Assembly (NCBI GenBank): GCA_035542155.1
Contig: DATKLX010000220.1
Span: forward strand, 1-17,538
DNA length: 17,538 bases
Direction: 5' to 3'
From: DATKLX01 sp035542155
GTDB taxonomy: Bacteria; Chloroflexota; Anaerolineae; Anaerolineales; Anaerolineaceae
Shown: positions 5,549 to 14,190 of the stretch, one piece after another
How the letters are laid out: each line of letters starts with the position of its first letter
Numbering within the stretch: position 1 is the stretch's first letter
Position numbers and translations under genes: made by a program
The notes under the pieces: generated by a model
Told to the model about the DNA's origin: nothing
The model's input: only the letters and a program-made list of their open reading frames with translations
Database searches by the model: none

Positions 5549-7048
5549 ATGGATAAACTGGCACACCTGAAAGAAATTGTTTCTGAGATTGAAGCGCTAA
5601 ACGAAGTCACCGGGCTGCTTAGTTGGGACCAGCAGGTGGTGATGCCACGCGGCGCGGCTGAGGGACGCGGCTATCAGTCCGGCACCCTTTCCGCCATGGC
5701 CCACCGCCTCTTTACCTCCGACGAAATGGGCCACCTTCTGGAGGATCTCCGTCCGCTCGCCGTTCAGATGGACCCCGATGCGGACGATGCGCGCCTGATC
5801 CGCCTGGTGGACCGCGAGTTTCAAAAACGCACCCGTGTACCCGCGTCCTACGTCGCCGAGTTTTCTCAGGTGACTGCGGTCGCTCAACCGGTCTGGGAGC
5901 AGGCGCGGGCGAAGTCGGATTTCGCCCTCTTCCGACCTCATCTGGAGCGGGTTGTCGAGTTGCGCCGCCAGTACGCTTCCTTTTTTGCGCCCTACGCCCA
6001 TGTCTATGACCCGCTTCTGGACGATTTCGAGCCGGGGTTAAAAACTGCGGAAGTCCAGCAGATCTTCAATACCCTTCGGGCGCAGCAGGTCGAGCTGATC
6101 CGCGCCATCACCGCCGCCAGGCCGGTCCGCAACGATTTCCTCCTCCTGGAATATCCCGAACAGACGCAGTGGGATTTCGGTGTGGACGTGATCACCTGCT
6201 TTGGCTACGACTGGAATCATGGCCGGTTGGACCGCTCGGTGCATCCCTTCACGCAAGGCGCCGGGATGGACGACGTGCGCATCACCACACGCTTCGAAAC
6301 CAACCGGGTCGCATCGGCAATGTTTGGCACCATGCACGAGTGCGGCCACGCTCTCTACGATCTAGGCATCGACCCCGCTTATAAGCGCTCCATCATGGGT
6401 GGAGCCACTTCGCTGGCCGTCCACGAGAGCCAGTCGCGCCTGTGGGAAAACCTGGTTGGCCGCTCACGCGAGTTCTGGACCGGTTATTATCCCCACTTCC
6501 AATCCCTCTTCCCGGAGCAGGTCGGCAATGTCGATCTGGATACCTTCTATAAAGGGATCAACAAAGTTGAGCCTTCCTTAATCCGGGTTGAAGCCGATGA
6601 GGCGACCTACAACCTGCACATCATGCTCCGTCTCGAGCTCGAGATCGCCCTGATGGATGGAACCCTGGCGGTCAAAGACCTCCCCCAGGCCTGGAATGAA
6701 CTTTTCAAGGAGTATCTGGGTCTTACCCCACCGAACGACGCGCTCGGTGTCCTCCAGGATGTTCACTGGTCAGGTGGTATGATCGGCTATTTCCCAACCT
6801 ATGCGCTCGGCAACCTGATCTCCGTCCAGCTTTGGGAAAAGATCCTCCAGGAACATCCCGATCTGCCTGACCAGCTCAGCAAAGGCGAGTTCTCAACCCT
6901 CCTCCAATGGCTGCGCCAGAAGGTCCACCGTCACGGGGCGAAGTATGAATCCCAGGAGCTGGTCCTGCGCGCCACCGGGTCAAAAATCGATCCTCAGCCT
7001 TACCTGCGCTACCTGCGCAACAAGTACTCGAAAATCTACGGGTTGTAA
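5549..7048 (+). CDS. Carboxypeptidase M32 (Taq-type)
   Basis: This 499-residue zinc carboxypeptidase of the M32/carboxypeptidase Taq family trims C-terminal residues from peptides in the cytosol. The zinc motif HECGH is at 263-267, with the third ligand Glu293 in HESQSR (292-297). The DDVRITTR segment (241-248) and the helical N-terminal region beginning LKEIVSEIEALNEVTGLLSW are also family hallmarks. The length is the normal 490-510. No signal peptide is present. The ATG is 3 nt after the stop of the dehydrogenase gene and has no strong Shine-Dalgarno of its own, so translation is probably coupled. The two are likely one operon, although no functional link between serine synthesis and peptide trimming is obvious beyond amino-acid supply. 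Confidence 0.95.
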   Translation: MDKLAHLKEIVSEIEALNEVTGLLSWDQQVVMPRGAAEGRGYQSGTLSAMAHRLFTSDEMGHLLEDLRPLAVQMDPDADDARLIRLVDREFQKRTRVPASYVAEFSQVTAVAQPVWEQARAKSDFALFRPHLERVVELRRQYASFFAPYAHVYDPLLDDFEPGLKTAEVQQIFNTLRAQQVELIRAITAARPVRNDFLLLEYPEQTQWDFGVDVITCFGYDWNHGRLDRSVHPFTQGAGMDDVRITTRFETNRVASAMFGTMHECGHALYDLGIDPAYKRSIMGGATSLAVHESQSRLWENLVGRSREFWTGYYPHFQSLFPEQVGNVDLDTFYKGINKVEPSLIRVEADEATYNLHIMLRLELEIALMDGTLAVKDLPQAWNELFKEYLGLTPPNDALGVLQDVHWSGGMIGYFPTYALGNLISVQLWEKILQEHPDLPDQLSKGEFSTLLQWLRQKVHRHGAKYESQELVLRATGSKIDPQPYLRYLRNKYSKIYGL

Positions 7049-7071
7049 CAATTTTTCTTAAATGGCCGGCC

Positions 7072-7096
7072 TTGGAGCCAGCCGGTCTGGCTCCAG
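7072..7096. promoter_or_regulatory. Perfect inverted repeat between M32 and response regulator genes
   Basis: GGAGCCAG (7074-7081) pairs with CTGGCTCC (7087-7094) over CCGGT, and flanking T/A and T/G pairs extend it to 10. No T run follows on the plus strand. It is therefore a weak terminator candidate, an mRNA-processing hairpin, or an operator ahead of the gene at 7127. Confidence 0.4.
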
Positions 7097-7126
7097 GGTA
7101 CTTCACCGAACGATAAGGAATCGACC

Positions 7127-7492
7127 ATGGCTCGGATTCTCTTTATTGATGACGATCTAATCACGCTCGAAATATTGGGGAAAGCGGCAGAGATCCTCGG
7201 CCACCAACCGATTTTGATGGCTACCGCCCGTCCAGCAATCGCTATGGCCGCGGAACAGAAACCCGACCTGATCGTGATGGATATGATGATGCCGGATCTC
7301 GACGGTCTGGAGGCTCTTTCGATCCTGCGCTCCTCGCCGGAGACCGCGGAAACTCCGGTCGTGATCCTCTCCGCGGGAGCCGCCCTGGATGATGAGGAAA
7401 AGGTGTTGGCTGCCGGGGGACAGGACTACCTGAACAAACCGGTCAGTCTGAACAAGCTCCTCGAAACGATCAAAAAATACACCCCGGCCTGA
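7127..7492 (+). CDS. Single-domain response regulator (CheY-like receiver)
   Basis: This 121-residue receiver domain has no output domain. The acidic pocket is D8-D9-D10, the phosphoacceptor is Asp52 (in VMDMMMPDLDG), the switch residue is Ser82 and the conserved Lys is K104 followed by Pro105. It is a complete receiver that would be phosphorylated by a histidine kinase and act by protein contact, not DNA binding. No kinase is nearby, so the partner is unknown. AAGGAA at 7115-7120 is 6 nt from the ATG. The stop codon abuts the ATG of the lipoprotein gene, which suggests the two are translated together. Confidence 0.93.
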   Translation: MARILFIDDDLITLEILGKAAEILGHQPILMATARPAIAMAAEQKPDLIVMDMMMPDLDGLEALSILRSSPETAETPVVILSAGAALDDEEKVLAAGGQDYLNKPVSLNKLLETIKKYTPA

Positions 7493-8494
7493 ATGCGATC
7501 CGTTCCAACTCCTGCGGGCCTGCTCAAGAAGCAAACCTGGACGCTTTGCCTGGCCGCTGCCCTCCTGGCGGCGTGCGCAATTTCCCCGTCTACACCCGTT
7601 AATTCACCAACCCCACAGGCGGATACACCCACTGTAACCCTGCCTGCCCAGCAGGCCGGCCAGGATTCAACCCCGGCTGCCTCCCCGGCCGTATCTGAAA
7701 CCAGCACTCCCCAGCCGGTCGATTCCCCTACTCAGGATCTGAACCCGACCGGTACACCCATCCCCGAAGAATATATCGCCACCTTGCTGGCTGCTCATGA
7801 GACCCCCACTCGCAAGCCCAGCCCTACCCCTTCCGTTCCGTTATCTTACTTATATATCACCCACCCTGGTCCGCTATCCAGGGTCACCTCACCCATCACG
7901 CTCCTGGCTCAGGTCATCCCCGGAGCCGGCGGCGTGGTCCGCATTGAGCTGATTGGGGAAGATGGGCGGGTGCTGGTCCGCGAAATCGAGCGCTACAACA
8001 TGCCACCTGGGACCCGCTTTGGGATTGGTCCCGATCTCGCGTTCGAGATCCCCGGCGTAGCCGAAGCAGCCCGCTTGCAGGTCAGCGTCTTTGATCCCCG
8101 CGGGCGGCCAGTCGCCAAAACTAGCGTCCGCCTCATTCTCCTCTCCCTGGGCGATGCTGAGATTAACCCGGTCGACGATTTCCAGGAACCATTTTACGTC
8201 ACTTCACCCAGGCCAGATGACGTGATTTCCGGCGGCGCCGTCAGCGTCCAGGGGCGCATGCGCGCTCTGAACGCCAACCCTATTGTCTTTGAGCTCTTCG
8301 ATGAAAAAGGGCAGGTGGTTGGCTCCCGCCAGATTGCCCCCCCCTCTACGAATGGCAGCTACCAGCCCTTCAGCGCCGAAATCCCTTACTCCGTAAAACA
8401 GAAGACCAGCATCCGCCTGGTGATCCGCCAGCCCGACGACGGCATCCCCGGAGATATTGCCCTTTCCAGCCTCACCTTAACCCTAAAGCCGTGA
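7493..8494 (+). CDS. Lipoprotein with Pro/Thr-rich linker and probable Gmad2-like domain
   Basis: This 333-residue exported lipoprotein has a basic N-terminus (KK at 12-13), a hydrophobic core and a lipobox ending LAAC with the lipidated Cys at 28. A linker rich in Pro, Thr and Ser covers about residues 30-115. Two beta-rich domains follow. The first (about 120-225) begins with YITHPGPLSRVTSPITLLAQ. The second (about 235-333) has the pattern VTSPRPDDVISGGAVSVQG, typical of the Gmad2 Ig-like domain known from spore-germination and lipoproteins. No enzymatic motif is visible; binding or cell-wall contact is likely. The ATG directly follows the TGA of the receiver gene, in the same frame and without a Shine-Dalgarno, so coupled reinitiation is probable. 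Confidence 0.75.
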   Translation: MRSVPTPAGLLKKQTWTLCLAAALLAACAISPSTPVNSPTPQADTPTVTLPAQQAGQDSTPAASPAVSETSTPQPVDSPTQDLNPTGTPIPEEYIATLLAAHETPTRKPSPTPSVPLSYLYITHPGPLSRVTSPITLLAQVIPGAGGVVRIELIGEDGRVLVREIERYNMPPGTRFGIGPDLAFEIPGVAEAARLQVSVFDPRGRPVAKTSVRLILLSLGDAEINPVDDFQEPFYVTSPRPDDVISGGAVSVQGRMRALNANPIVFELFDEKGQVVGSRQIAPPSTNGSYQPFSAEIPYSVKQKTSIRLVIRQPDDGIPGDIALSSLTLTLKP

Positions 8495-8585
8495 AGGCTT
8501 TACAACATTACAATTTCTCTGTTTCTCTCTGAGATCTCCATATTCTCCCTGGCCCTAGACGCCAGCACTGGGTTGTGGTAAATTC

Positions 8586-10163
8586 TCAGCGCTCAGCGCT
8601 CCGCCGGTAATCGTTCTCCACCAGGAAAAAAGCCATCAGCGCGCTAAGGAATGCCAGCACCGCGTTGACGATAAATACGATCTTGAACGCTTCCGTGAAG
8701 GAGATCTTAATCGCCTTTTCCACTGCTTGCCTGTTCTGCTTGCCCACGCTGGCTGGTGGTTGTGCCCCGGCCAGATTCTTCGCCTCGCGCTGCAGATCGC
8801 TTTGAGCCTGGGGCGGCAGGTGAAGCGGAGAGGCCTGTGACTGAAGGGTGTTCGAAAACAGAATCAACGCTAGTGCGCCGATGATCGCAATCGCCAGCAC
8901 GCCCGCCGTCCGCGAGACGGCATTATTGACCCCCGAAGCCGTTCCCGAATAATGATTGGGCACCGATCCCATCACGGAAGTGGTTAAAGGCGCGACCACG
9001 AGCCCCATCCCCACGCCAACCAGGGTCATTCCCGGGAAAAATGTGGTCCAGTATGCCTGAGGGCCGGGTGTCACTCCGGTAAATGCTGTCCAGAGAAAGC
9101 CCAGGCCCACGATCGTCGGTCCGAGAATCAGCGGCAGGCGTGGTCCGCTCCGGTCGACCAGCCCGCCGGCCCAGCGTGACAGCAGGGTGAGGAGGACGAC
9201 GAAGGGTAGAAAGGCCAACCCCGCCTGTGTTTTCGAATACCCCTGCACCTGGATCAGGTTGAGCGACAGGAAAAAGCTCATCACCGCCAGCGCACCGTAA
9301 AGAAACAGCGTCAGCAGGTTGGTCCCGCTGAAGGTCCGCGAGCGAAATAACTCCAGCGGCAGCATCGGGTTTTTGACCTGTGATTCCCACCAGATAAATA
9401 CCAGCAGGCAAAAGATCCCGACCGTCAGGGTACCCCATACCCGCGTATCGCTGAAACCCAGGTCCGGCGCGGAGATAAACCCGTAGGTCAGGCTTCCCAG
9501 TCCAACGACATTTAGCAGGAAGCTGCCCAGGTCGAGCCGCCCTTTTACCGTCTCATCCCGGCTCTCCGGGACCTTGGTAGCCAGGATGATTAACGCGGCG
9601 ATCCCAAGCGGGAGGTTGATCAGAAATACCCCCCGCCACAACCCGTGATCCGCCAGGAAACCGCCCAGCACAGGCCCGGCCACCATGACCAGGGTCGTCG
9701 CTGCCGACCAGGTGCCGATCCCTTTTCCTCGCCGGTTTGGCGCCAGCGACGCTGAGATGATCGCCAGGCTGCCTGGAATCATCATCGCCCCCCCGATTCC
9801 CTGGATCACCCGCGCCCCAATCAGCCTTTCGATCGATGGAGAAATCCCGCAGGCAAGTGAAGCCAGGATAAACAGGGCGCTCCCCGCCATAAAGACTTTC
9901 CTGCGTCCCAACCGGTCGCCCAGCGACCCGCCGACCAGGATCAGGGAAGCCAGCATGAGCAGATAGGCGTTGATCACCCACAAAAGCTGCGCCCCACTGG
10001 CGTTCAGGCTGGTTTGGATCACAGGCAGCGCCACGTTGAGCGCCGATCCATCGATGAACGCCATACTCGAAACCAGGATGGTCGCCGCAAGGATCCAGCC
10101 CTCGTTCGGATATTCCTGGGCCTTCGAGGCTACATCTCCCCCTATTTCTTGTGTCTCAGCCAT
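8586..10163 (-). CDS. MFS multidrug exporter, DHA2 (EmrB/QacA) type
   Basis: This 525-residue transporter (from the ATG at 10163) has about 14 membrane segments, as in the 14-TM drug:H+ antiporter family. Asp in the first segment lies in FIDGSALNVALP. Motif A is GGSLGDRLGRRK (loop 2-3), and motif C is VAGPVLGGFLAD in segment 5, followed by LWRGVFLINLP. It probably exports hydrophobic or cationic compounds using the proton gradient; the substrate is unknown. A C-terminal loop of about 60 polar residues before the last segment is a little long. A TTG at 10175 is an alternative start in the same frame. No strong Shine-Dalgarno precedes either. It is downstream of the GT39-like gene by about 83 nt on the same strand and convergent with the lipoprotein gene. 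Confidence 0.93.
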   Translation of the reverse strand: MAETQEIGGDVASKAQEYPNEGWILAATILVSSMAFIDGSALNVALPVIQTSLNASGAQLLWVINAYLLMLASLILVGGSLGDRLGRRKVFMAGSALFILASLACGISPSIERLIGARVIQGIGGAMMIPGSLAIISASLAPNRRGKGIGTWSAATTLVMVAGPVLGGFLADHGLWRGVFLINLPLGIAALIILATKVPESRDETVKGRLDLGSFLLNVVGLGSLTYGFISAPDLGFSDTRVWGTLTVGIFCLLVFIWWESQVKNPMLPLELFRSRTFSGTNLLTLFLYGALAVMSFFLSLNLIQVQGYSKTQAGLAFLPFVVLLTLLSRWAGGLVDRSGPRLPLILGPTIVGLGFLWTAFTGVTPGPQAYWTTFFPGMTLVGVGMGLVVAPLTTSVMGSVPNHYSGTASGVNNAVSRTAGVLAIAIIGALALILFSNTLQSQASPLHLPPQAQSDLQREAKNLAGAQPPASVGKQNRQAVEKAIKISFTEAFKIVFIVNAVLAFLSALMAFFLVENDYRRSAER

Positions 10164-10246
10164 CTTCCCATCCAATCTACCGGTAAGAATTTCCCCTCGT
10201 GGGAGGAGCGGTCGGTTTTTGTCTACAAATCCTCATTGTCGATTTT

Positions 10247-11905
10247 TTACTGTAGCCCGGTGAGATCTCCAGGCTTAATCGCCTTGATCAATGCCAGCAG
10301 GTTGCCATCCCGGGAAATCTGGTGAATGGTTGGAGAATTCGGGAATAACCTCTGGTTGCTCGGGCGTGTACCCAACAGGACAATATATCCAGCGGGCCTG
10401 TTCTGGGAGAGAATCTTTGCCTTATTCTCTACCAGCTTTAAATCGGGGCGCGCGTACTGTTTGGCCGTACTATTGTTGCTCCAGAAGTATACGGTTGAGT
10501 TGGGCGGTGCGATATGGTTGAGGTATTCGATGACTTCTTTGTTGCTGGTCGTCCAATAATCGCTTTCATATTTATTGAACGCGCCGCTAACCCCACCTGT
10601 GAGGCTGTTGTAATATATATATTGATATGGGTGCAGGTGGATGTCCCAATACACCCCCGGCAAGAGCGCCAGAACAACCAGCGGGATAAACAGGATTGCC
10701 CTGTGTTTTAACTTTTCTGAGATAAACTGCAGCGCCAGGCCAACGACGACGAAGAGCGGCGGAACGATGAACAAGAATTGGCGAAAATTATTGTAGATCG
10801 TCGAATGGAGCAGGATAGCCGCTGCGACGGGGGCGACCACCCAGGCTCCCAGCGCCAGCAGGTCCGGCCTCTGGTCAGCTTTCTTCCATACCGAAACCAC
10901 TGCCAGCCCAAGTCCAATCGCGAACAAAAACAGGGCCGGCTCGGTAAATTGCAGGCATAACAGAGTAGGGATGTAGCTGATCGGTATGTTCGCATTATCA
11001 AACAGAACTCCCCCAAAAAGGGTGTCGCCAATCCAGGGATAGTCCGATTCTTTAGAAAGCGAAGCCGCAAAATTGCCTACCGGGTTCGACCATAGGTACG
11101 GCCACAAGAGGAAGGTTGTCAGAATACCCACCAGCCCGTATACCAGTAGGTATGGCAGTGCCCGGCCGATACCCTTTCGTCCAGACTTGGCCAGGAAATA
11201 GACGAGCACCAGAAGCCCCGAAGCAATGCCCAGGCTGCGGATTGCGCTGGCAAACCCCAGGAACAGGCCCGCCAGCCAGAACAGCGGCTGGGCCGCGAAA
11301 CGCAGCCGGTAGCCTGCGGTCTTCGCGAACGAAGGCGCTGCAATCGCTCGAAGCGCGTGATCCGCCATCTCCAGGCCCAGGGTCACGCTACCCAGGAAAA
11401 ACGCCATGAAGGGGATATCTTTCGGGTTGATGAAAGCGTGGCCCCAGATCACCGGCTGCGTGGCGAATAGAAGGGTAGATGCCAGGGCCGGAACTGGATG
11501 GATCAGCCGCCGGCTCAACCGGTAGAAGAAAAAAATGCTGATAACAAAGGCCAGGAAATTCATGAAATGCCAGCCGTCGATGAATTTCCATCCAGGAATA
11601 TAGTATTGAAGGTGCTGGGCGCCATAATAGGCGAGCATGCTATAGAAAGCGCCTTTCTCGTCTTCCAGGTTTTGCACGGGACTCGTGTACGCCTGTAAGG
11701 ACTGGGCGCCGTATTGGATCCTCGGTTCCTCGTCCACCGATTCCCCGTACTGGGTCACCAGGAGAAAACCGGCCGCCACAGCGATGGTGATCAGCAGGGT
11801 CATGTGAAACCAGTCCTGCCGCCAAAAAGGGACGGTGATTTCCTTGTTTTTTCCCGGCAACGCCTGGACTGAGGATTCAGAAGGGAGCTGAGAAGGAACT
11901 TTCAT
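10247..11905 (-). CDS. GT39/PMT-like polytopic glycosyltransferase (paralogue 1)
   Basis: This membrane protein of 552 residues (from the ATG at 11905; GTG at 11929 would add 8) has about 10-11 hydrophobic segments. An acidic pair follows the first segment, in GESVDEEPRIQYG, the position of the catalytic Asp in GT-C enzymes (GT39/ArnT/PMT). A soluble tail of about 110 residues contains YWDIHLHPYQYIYYNSL. Such enzymes move sugars from polyprenyl-phosphate carriers to acceptors on the outer membrane face; donor and acceptor are unknown. It shares its C-terminal half with the protein at the right end of the window (see paralogue 2). It lies 35 nt (11 nt if GTG) after the L,D-transpeptidase stop, so they probably form one transcript. 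Neither start has a clear ribosome-binding site. Confidence 0.75.
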   Translation of the reverse strand: MKVPSQLPSESSVQALPGKNKEITVPFWRQDWFHMTLLITIAVAAGFLLVTQYGESVDEEPRIQYGAQSLQAYTSPVQNLEDEKGAFYSMLAYYGAQHLQYYIPGWKFIDGWHFMNFLAFVISIFFFYRLSRRLIHPVPALASTLLFATQPVIWGHAFINPKDIPFMAFFLGSVTLGLEMADHALRAIAAPSFAKTAGYRLRFAAQPLFWLAGLFLGFASAIRSLGIASGLLVLVYFLAKSGRKGIGRALPYLLVYGLVGILTTFLLWPYLWSNPVGNFAASLSKESDYPWIGDTLFGGVLFDNANIPISYIPTLLCLQFTEPALFLFAIGLGLAVVSVWKKADQRPDLLALGAWVVAPVAAAILLHSTIYNNFRQFLFIVPPLFVVVGLALQFISEKLKHRAILFIPLVVLALLPGVYWDIHLHPYQYIYYNSLTGGVSGAFNKYESDYWTTSNKEVIEYLNHIAPPNSTVYFWSNNSTAKQYARPDLKLVENKAKILSQNRPAGYIVLLGTRPSNQRLFPNSPTIHQISRDGNLLALIKAIKPGDLTGLQ

Positions 11906-11940
11906 GATCTTATGTAATATTCGATACACGATGAAGGAAT

Positions 11941-13140
11941 TTATGCCCCACCCGCCCCATAGTACTTCGGGTCAGTCGGCGTCTGCCCGGATGGATCCCA
12001 CACGTAGACCCATTCCCCATTCTGCGCCCAGTTGAAAATCCAGTGCGCATCCCCAGGGGCAAGGTTTACGCAGCCATGCGAGGTCGGATAACCGAAGAAG
12101 TTGTGCCAGTAAGCTCCGTGCAACGCGCGTGCCTCATCGAAGTACATCGTCCAGGGCACGTCCTCCAGGTAATAATAATCCGAGCGGTCTGCCTCGAACG
12201 CCCCCGACATGGTCTCCAGTTCTTTCTTCTTATATACGTGGAACAGGCCCGGCCGCGTGTAGAACGGTTCAATCCCGCTCGAAACCAGCGAAGCATACAC
12301 CAGTTGGTTGTGGTCGTACACCGCGATGCTCTGCTCCTCCAGGTTGACCTCGATCCAGCGATCCCTGTCCACACCTGCCGGCGGCCTGGGATTGGGGGTC
12401 ACCCGCCCGATAAGGCGGTCTTCCACCCACTCGTTGACGCCGATCATCGCCCAGTTGGCCTGATCCACCTTTTCGATCGCGTACACCTGCACCAGGTTAT
12501 AGCGCTGCAAAACCCGGCCAGTTTTCGGTGAGTTGTAGCCCGGCACGCTCATCACCGGGGTATCCGGCCCGAGGATCCAGCCGAAGCCGTTGCGCGGTGT
12601 CTGGCTGAACACCAACCCCTGGAAATACGAATACGAGCCGGGACTGGCCCGGATCCATGCCCCCGATGGCAGCTTGAGATAATGCCCACCGTTCACGTCC
12701 TGCCGGTCGATATACGAAACCCAGCGGATCCTCCCCGCTGAGATAAAGCTGGATGGAGAAGTCGCCGTCACAGCTTCATCCAAAGTGGCGAACAATGGTG
12801 CCGCTTCCTTGCGGTCGATGCTCACCTTCGCGTAATGGATCGGCGCCGTGACCAGCGCCGGGTCCGGTTTGGTTGCCGGCAGCGAGCGCGGCGGGATGGT
12901 CAGGCCGATCTTCGCCATGTCGGTCAGCACTTGGGCCGGTCCCAGGGCCAGGCAGTTGGCCGCCTGCTGCGAACTCCGCGCCAGGGGATAAACCCCTGGC
13001 GGGCATAGCGGCTCGCCCCCATACGGCTCAGCCGGGTTATCGTTAAGGTCCTTCGCCCGGACTGGCCCTGCCGAAAATGCTGCGAGATCGGGCTTGAGCA
13101 GGCTGACTGCCAGCCAGGAGATTAGCAAAAAACGTTTCAT
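11941..13140 (-). CDS. L,D-transpeptidase (YkuD), secreted
   Basis: This is a 399-residue exported protein. The first 25-30 residues form a signal peptide (KR, then hydrophobic LLISWLAVSLL). A long middle region with SH3-like character contains WIRASPGSYSYFQG. The C-terminal YkuD catalytic domain (about 260-385) has HG (341-342) and the active-site SHGCVN with nucleophile Cys357. YkuD enzymes make 3-3 cross-links in peptidoglycan or attach proteins to it, resisting most beta-lactams. TTG at 13143 is possible, but ATG at 13140 is preferred because AAGGTG lies 5 nt upstream. It is divergent from menA and leads a probable transcript with the GT39-like gene. Confidence 0.9.
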   Translation of the reverse strand: MKRFLLISWLAVSLLKPDLAAFSAGPVRAKDLNDNPAEPYGGEPLCPPGVYPLARSSQQAANCLALGPAQVLTDMAKIGLTIPPRSLPATKPDPALVTAPIHYAKVSIDRKEAAPLFATLDEAVTATSPSSFISAGRIRWVSYIDRQDVNGGHYLKLPSGAWIRASPGSYSYFQGLVFSQTPRNGFGWILGPDTPVMSVPGYNSPKTGRVLQRYNLVQVYAIEKVDQANWAMIGVNEWVEDRLIGRVTPNPRPPAGVDRDRWIEVNLEEQSIAVYDHNQLVYASLVSSGIEPFYTRPGLFHVYKKKELETMSGAFEADRSDYYYLEDVPWTMYFDEARALHGAYWHNFFGYPTSHGCVNLAPGDAHWIFNWAQNGEWVYVWDPSGQTPTDPKYYGAGGA

Positions 13141-13201
13141 CAATGCACCTTGTTGGTTGCCGGTCAGCTTTGGGCCGCCGGGTGATTTTCAAGCAACATC
13201 A

Positions 13202-13209
13202 ATTATAAT
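13202..13209. promoter_or_regulatory. Palindromic -10 element between L,D-transpeptidase and menA
   Basis: AATTATAATT (13201-13210) is a perfect palindrome that contains TATAAT on both strands (plus 13204-13209, minus 13207-13202). It sits in the 109-bp divergent gap and could serve both genes, though no strong -35 is visible on either side. Confidence 0.4.
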
Positions 13210-13249
13210 TCATCGAAACAGCCTAATTCTCCCATTCACCCGGCTTCCC

Positions 13250-14170
13250 ATGACTGCCTCCTCCGTCCCACCGGCTCCCCACCCTACCTCACTCCAGCGC
13301 TGGATCATCGCCGCCCGCCCGCGCACCTTGCCGGCCGCCTCCGCTCCGGTCATCGCCACGATTGGGTTGGCCCTGTACCACGGCCATTTTCGCCTTGACC
13401 CCGCCCTGGCCTGCCTGCTCTGCGCCCTGCTCCTCCAGATCGGCGCCAACTTCGCCAATGACGTCTTCGATTACCAGAAAGGTGTCGACACCCGCGACCG
13501 CCTTGGCCCGCTGCGCGTTACCCAGGCGGGATTGCTCACCCAGCGCCAGGTTTATGCTGGCATGCTGGTCGTCTTCGGCCTGGCGGCGCTCCTTGGCGTG
13601 TATCTCGCCTGGACCGCCGGCTGGCCGGTCATCGCAATCGGCGTTTTTTCGATCCTGGTAGCACTGGCCTATTCCGGCGGCCCCTATCCCCTCGGCTATC
13701 ATGGCCTGGGCGAAGTCTTTGTCTTTCTCTTCTTCGGCCTGGCCGCCTGCTGCGGCACCTATTTCGTCCTCACCGGCGCCTTTGACCCGATCAGCCTGTG
13801 GGTCGCAGTTCCGATGGGACTGCTCACCGTCGCCATCTTGATCGTCAACAACCTGCGCGACATCGAGACCGACCGCGCTACTGCCAAGCGCACCCTGGCG
13901 GTCATCTTTGGCGCAGAATGGACCCGCCGCGAGTACATCGCCGTGATCGTCTTGGCCTACCTGGCCCCTCTCCTCATGTGGGTCACCGGTAGCGGTCCGG
14001 TTTGGGTCCTCCTCACCTACCTATCTATCCCCCGGGCCCTCGCCCTGCGCAAAACCCTTTATCTCGAAACTGGCCGCCCGCTTAACAAAGCCCTCGCTGG
14101 CACCGGCCAGCTCGAGTTGTGGTACGGGCTACTGATCTTCGCCGGGTTGGTAATTCCACTCTTCATGTAA
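13250..14170 (+). CDS. menA: 1,4-dihydroxy-2-naphthoate polyprenyltransferase (menaquinone synthesis)
   Basis: This 306-residue UbiA-superfamily protein has about 8-9 membrane segments. Two Asp-rich motifs bind the prenyl diphosphate through Mg2+: NDVFDYQKGVD (70-80) and NNLRDIETD (200-208). The residues RAGLLT-like (QAGLLT) and KRTLAV after the motifs are characteristic of MenA. It joins a polyprenyl chain to DHNA to make demethylmenaquinone. The ATG at 13250 is preferred over upstream starts, which would overlap the divergent gene and add 52 residues of unlike sequence. No Shine-Dalgarno is evident. No other men gene is in the window. Confidence 0.9.
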   Translation: MTASSVPPAPHPTSLQRWIIAARPRTLPAASAPVIATIGLALYHGHFRLDPALACLLCALLLQIGANFANDVFDYQKGVDTRDRLGPLRVTQAGLLTQRQVYAGMLVVFGLAALLGVYLAWTAGWPVIAIGVFSILVALAYSGGPYPLGYHGLGEVFVFLFFGLAACCGTYFVLTGAFDPISLWVAVPMGLLTVAILIVNNLRDIETDRATAKRTLAVIFGAEWTRREYIAVIVLAYLAPLLMWVTGSGPVWVLLTYLSIPRALALRKTLYLETGRPLNKALAGTGQLELWYGLLIFAGLVIPLFM

Positions 14171-14190
14171 TTATTCGGCCTTTCTTAACC

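Noticed and set aside
4670..5566. A 298-codon minus-strand ORF opposite the serA-like gene
   Set aside because: It is an antisense shadow of a GC-rich coding region; the plus-strand frame contains the full catalytic triad and NAD motif, and the shadow shows no family motif.
7490..7492. TGA between receiver and lipoprotein as a selenocysteine codon
   Set aside because: The downstream ORF begins with its own ATG and a complete lipoprotein signal peptide, and I could not find a convincing SECIS hairpin; kept only as a low-interest finding about the junction.
13094..13249. Upstream extension of menA by 52 codons
   Set aside because: It would overlap the divergent L,D-transpeptidase gene, and its sequence does not look like a UbiA N-terminus.
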